64,000 nucleotides of DNA, taken from the NCBI GenBank assembly GCA_002591725.1, contig NJAL01000005.1, positions 124,001 through 188,000 on the forward strand. Reading direction: 5' to 3'. The notes under the pieces were generated by a model. The model was not told the DNA's origin and made no database searches. It saw only the letters and a program-made list of their open reading frames with translations. The stretch is from Candidatus Didemnitutus mandela (GTDB taxonomy: Bacteria > Verrucomicrobiota > Verrucomicrobiia > Opitutales > Opitutaceae). How positions within the stretch are numbered: position 1 is the stretch's first letter; each line of letters starts with the position of its first letter. Of the stretch, positions 61,125-64,000 are shown piece after piece. Made by a program: the position numbers and the translations under genes.

Positions 61125-61820
61125 ATGCCTTGTCTTGTCGAACTGCTTGATCTCTATGGCATCGCTCTTGTGGCCGATGCCGCCTCCACTACTCCTTTTG
61201 TCATGTTACTGCGTTGTGGCCAGCCTCCCGTTTGGCGTCGCTCAACCGCCGAAGCAGGTAAGGCACTCTTTTTAGAAACGGAATCCTGCCTCAGCGCAGC
61301 CGGCATCCGATTTGATGAGATTGGCGCCTTCGTTTTCTGCGAAGGCCCCGGATCAATGCTTGGTATCCGTACTGTCGCGGTGGCGATCCGGGCCTGGCAG
61401 GAACTCAGGCCGCGACCGATTTTTTCTTATCGCAGCCTCACGCTGCTGGGACAGGTTTTGGGTGCAAAAATTTCCGATTCGTTTGGAGTTATCTGCGACG
61501 CGCGGCGCGAATCCTGGCACCTAGCAAGCGTCGAATGTGGAGCCGTGGCTCCTCTTCGCCGAATCTCTAACGAAGAACTTAAGGACAGCCCGCTCCCACT
61601 CCACCAAGCCGTGGGATTTCGTTCCTGGCAGTCAGCTCCGCGCGCAACTACGCCGTGTATCTATGATGTTCCGGCACTGTTCGCTGGCGCGGCAGAGCAC
61701 GATTTATTTTCCGAGGTGAGCCAGCCGGACGCTTACAAGATCGAATTGCCAAACTACAAAAAATGGTCTGCGCAAGTGCACAGCGCCACCGTTGCCACCA
61801 CCCAGCCCATGAGCATATAG
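61125..61820 (+). CDS. tsaB: tRNA threonylcarbamoyladenosine biosynthesis protein TsaB
   Basis: TsaB is a paralog of TsaD that holds the complex for t6A37 modification of ANN-decoding tRNAs. The product of 231 residues has the ASKHA-fold signatures: an N-terminal strand (ALVADAASTTPFVMLLRCG), FVFCEGPGSMLGIRTVAVAI (family GPGSFTGLRIG), and FGVICDARRESWHLASVE (family DARRxEVY). LFAGAAEHDLFSE resembles the C-terminal helix of the family. The wording is divergent (GPGSM, LGIRT), but position and length fit. tsaD, tsaE and tsaC are not in the window. Confidence 0.8.
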   Translation: MPCLVELLDLYGIALVADAASTTPFVMLLRCGQPPVWRRSTAEAGKALFLETESCLSAAGIRFDEIGAFVFCEGPGSMLGIRTVAVAIRAWQELRPRPIFSYRSLTLLGQVLGAKISDSFGVICDARRESWHLASVECGAVAPLRRISNEELKDSPLPLHQAVGFRSWQSAPRATTPCIYDVPALFAGAAEHDLFSEVSQPDAYKIELPNYKKWSAQVHSATVATTQPMSI

Positions 61821-62059
61821 ACAAAGCTCTCGTTGTGATCTTGGGCAAAATCGACCTTGTTTCCCTAGGGTTTAACTTGAAGCTCATTTGCACTCCACCT
61901 TCATTGTAAATAATTTGCTATTATTCCATTGGTAAAGGTCGATGCCTATAGGACACGATTGCCAAAGATAGAAAACTAGCACTAAGATGCACTTAGCGCC
62001 AGCGAAGATGCATTCCCACCGATTCCGCAGAGGCAGTGGCCATTTGTGAATTGGGCGCT
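61821..62059. other. Short spacer, no gene seen
   Basis: About 240 bases of AT-rich sequence without a recognisable frame. It may include the destroyed N-terminal half of the alr gene that follows. Confidence 0.3.
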
Positions 62060-62450
62060 CACTTGCCTGTCTTTCTGCTCGATGTCTCATTCCCCGAAAA
62101 AACTGCTTGCGCACGGCTTAATTGTCAATAACATCCTTTTCGGCGAAATTCGATCGCCTTGCTCGAGTGAGCACGGAACTGGTGTTGAGTTTTCACATTC
62201 GAATCGGCCTCGTAAAAAGTCTGTTCGCTGGCGTCTCCGTGAGTCATGGCCGCATCAATACGCTCGTCCAGCCCACTTGCCTCGCCGTGCTCGCTGCGGG
62301 CTATAGCGACAGCTTGCCCCCTCGGATTAAACAACCGCGACTTCATGTGTGTATGCGTAAAGCGTTCCCTCATTGTTAGTTGCGGCTGCATGGATCAAAC
62401 CGTTGCGTATAGGAACACTATGTCTATCAAACTCCAGCTCGGATTTGTTG
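62060..62450 (+). pseudogene. alr: Alanine racemase, decayed C-terminal domain
   Basis: The racemase C-terminal domain can be followed: ARVSTELVLSFHIRIGLVKS (62165-62225), VSHGRINTLVQPTCLAVLAA then GYSDSLPPR (62250-62330), NNRDFMCVCVKR and MDQTVAY (62330-62410). The family has LKPALSLHVRVxLVKxLPAG, YGRTYTLxRPxRIAVLxAGYGDGLPR, RGxVLIxGxRxPIVGRVTMDQ. The family's catalytic Tyr of the SYGRT motif is His here (SHGRI). The N-terminal PLP-lysine half is not recognisable upstream. It would have made D-alanine for the cell wall. Another alr elsewhere may cover the need. Confidence 0.7.
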
Positions 62451-63846
62451 TCAAATTTAGTTAGTGAACGGAATTGATCCCTTCGTGGCTTGGTGTTCCA
62501 TCACCAAGCACGTAACTAGGGTTTGCCGCGCTACCTGCAGAGCTTGACAAAACTTTTTCGGAATAACTAGCGCATCAAACGAGAATAACTTTTCGCGCCA
62601 TGCCGGAAAATTAGCCTCTTTCCTCCGCGAAATGGAACGAAGCTGCGGCACGTCATTTTTCCAGTATGTCGGCTTTAGCGCCCGCTACCCGAGACTCCGC
62701 CAGGATGGCAGCGGAAACCATCGCTTTCTATTTCTAGCAGATCGCGGCATTTTTCGAAGCTTTAGCAAACCACTAATCGTGTAAGATAGCCCAGAAATGC
62801 CGCACAAGATAGACACCTAAGACTCAACCCCATGCGACGTTGGCTCGTGCAACAGGCAAAACCCGAAGCGCTGCTCTATGTTCATTAGGATGCCATTTGA
62901 TGTCATTTACCGCTTTGGCCTGAACAATGGAACAACGCTCGCCGAAGGCCATTACGTGTTCGCCGGCTATTGTCGGCGTGACGATCATTTCCACTACGTA
63001 CGATATCCACTAGCACCACATCTCGGCCAAAGCCATTTTTGTCGTGATCTATATGATTTTCAAAGAAAAAGCTGCTGACGTTTTATTCTTCCCAAAAAAA
63101 GAAATCATACGCTTTTGTTTGAGTGATAAGCCGCTTTTCGGTTTTCTACACCGACGCCTTGGGCGGCTGGCTACTTATCACCTTTTTCAGCAGTCGCGCG
63201 TTTTTCATTAACGATTTACGCAGCAGTTTCACCAAAAACCAAGACAAATTCTATTTCGAATTGGTTCAAGGTCTCGATTCTCAACATTATGTCTGTGCCC
63301 CGCTATGTTATCAACGCGTTGCAGGATCTGTGGCCAGATATATTTCGATCCACCAAACCGTCCGGGGCTGGGTCTGCCGCCACATGTAGATTAACTTCGT
63401 CATGCTCGCCGTCCAGCCCCAAGCAATCACAATCACCTCTCTCAATTTGTTGAGTTCGAATGTTCTCTACGTTGACCAAGAAACTCGAACTCTTCGCCAC
63501 CGAATCCAACGAAGTGCACAATTTGGGGCCCGATGCGGGAAACTTGACCGTGTGCAAAAAACTATCCCCGTTTGACGTAGTTTGTGTGAAATGAGATTAT
63601 TCGTTTCCTTGGACGCGACAGTCGCTAGGCCGAAGCGGCGATGCACACCGTCCTCATTGCCTTTTTGGAGCCACCGGGCTAGCAGCCTTGCTCAACCATG
63701 AAAACCCAGTTGCCTCTTTTTCCTATTAATCCACCGCAAATTTCTCAGGCTCGCCACGCGCGCGGCATCGGCCTGCTCGCGTTCAGCCGCTTTGTCCCTT
63801 CATTTCTCGTCGAGTTCGTCCTCGTCCACCTCCCAAAAGATAAAAG
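62451..63846. other. Decayed DNA near right end
   Basis: Plus-strand 62878-63080 has a readable piece, MFIRMPFDVIYRFGLNNGTT then LAEGHYVFAGYCRRDDHFHY, that I cannot assign. Short frames elsewhere are probably accidental. The frame at 63698-63913 runs across the palindrome and is not a gene. Confidence 0.3.
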
Positions 63847-63884
63847 ACGCGCACGAAAAAGGGCTAGCCCTTTTTCGTGCGCGT
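63847..63884. repeat. 38-bp perfect palindrome
   Basis: ACGCGCACGAAAAAGGGCT (63847-63865) is followed without a spacer by its exact reverse complement (63866-63884). The core GGGCTAGCCC flanked by A5 and T5 is a bidirectional terminator pattern, extended by nine further GC-rich pairs on each side. It is the longest palindrome in the window. Confidence 0.85.
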
Positions 63885-63949
63885 GCAGTTTGCAAGTCAC
63901 AACGACGACCTAAATACGGTGGTATCCTAACACCGATTCCGAACTACCC

Positions 63950-64000
63950 ATGCCTGGCCCGGCCATCAGCCTCATGCGCGAACAACTCCCCTGCCGATCA
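63950..64000 (+). CDS. Possible 5' end of a gene running off the window
   Basis: ATG at 63950 starts an open frame, MPGPAISLMREQLPCRS, that continues past the edge. Too short to identify. The GC-rich third positions are like those of the intact genes, so it may be real. Confidence 0.3.
   Translation, partial: MPGPAISLMREQLPCRS

Noticed and set aside
63698..63913. Plus-strand frame ending in the palindrome
   Set aside because: The last third is translated from the 38-bp palindrome and the beginning has no recognisable protein text.
1..64000. CRISPR arrays, rRNA genes, intact transposases, prophage genes
   Set aside because: No regularly spaced direct repeats, no rRNA stretches and no complete transposase or phage frames were seen. 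Only orphan hairpins hint at past insertion sequences.

Overview
The window looks like a piece of a degenerating genome from a host-restricted member of the Verrucomicrobiota, probably order Opitutales. About two dozen intact housekeeping genes stand as islands in long stretches of decayed DNA. The lineage call is inference. It rests on the Opitutales-style TonB receptor remnant at the left end, the xseB-dxs and menC-menE neighbourhoods, and the style of the proteins. The low coding density with mild base composition recalls genome-reduced tunicate symbionts such as Candidatus Didemnitutus, but no species can be named from sequence alone.

Layout. 1-6.6 kb holds ruins of a TonB-dependent receptor (minus), a MacB/FtsX-type permease and a hybrid histidine kinase (plus). 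6.8-7.6 kb is an intact M50 protease. 8.1-8.8 kb is an aldo/keto reductase ruin. 10.9-14.9 kb carries polX (one frameshift), menE and menC on the minus strand, with guaB divergent to 16.5 kb. 18.1-24.9 kb carries a purA-like gene facing the minus-strand pairs accD-folC and manC-ruvX-truA. 25.3-25.9 kb holds a small helix-turn-helix gene and an uncatalogued 34-residue basic peptide gene. 27.4-30.3 kb is a decayed L-rhamnose pathway. priA (31.0-33.2 kb) and hemW (37.2-38.4 kb) stand among ruins. 41.2-45.9 kb holds xseB-dxs, tRNA-Gly(CCC), recR and a DJ-1 family gene. 46.1-55.2 kb is a wholly decayed polysaccharide export and assembly cluster (wzm, wzt, glycosyltransferases, wcaF, wcaJ) that ends at an intact disulfide oxidoreductase gene. 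57.7-61.8 kb carries tig-clpP-clpX with tsaB divergent. The end of the window holds an alr ruin and a 38-bp perfect palindrome.

The survivors serve core functions: nucleotide synthesis (guaB, purA), folate (folC), fatty acids (accD), isoprenoids (dxs), menaquinone (menC, menE), DNA repair and replication restart (priA, recR, xseB, ruvX, polX), tRNA modification (truA, tsaB) and protein quality control (tig, clpP, clpX). The losses are in nutrient uptake, sugar catabolism, environmental sensing and surface polysaccharide, as expected for a protected niche.

The points most worth a second look are two conserved genes (polX and hemW) each one base out of frame at a nine-base A/T tract, an AccD that has lost three of four zinc-ribbon cysteines, a PolX lacking one catalytic aspartate, a set of near-perfect inverted repeats scattered through the decayed DNA, and the 34-residue lysine-rich peptide gene.
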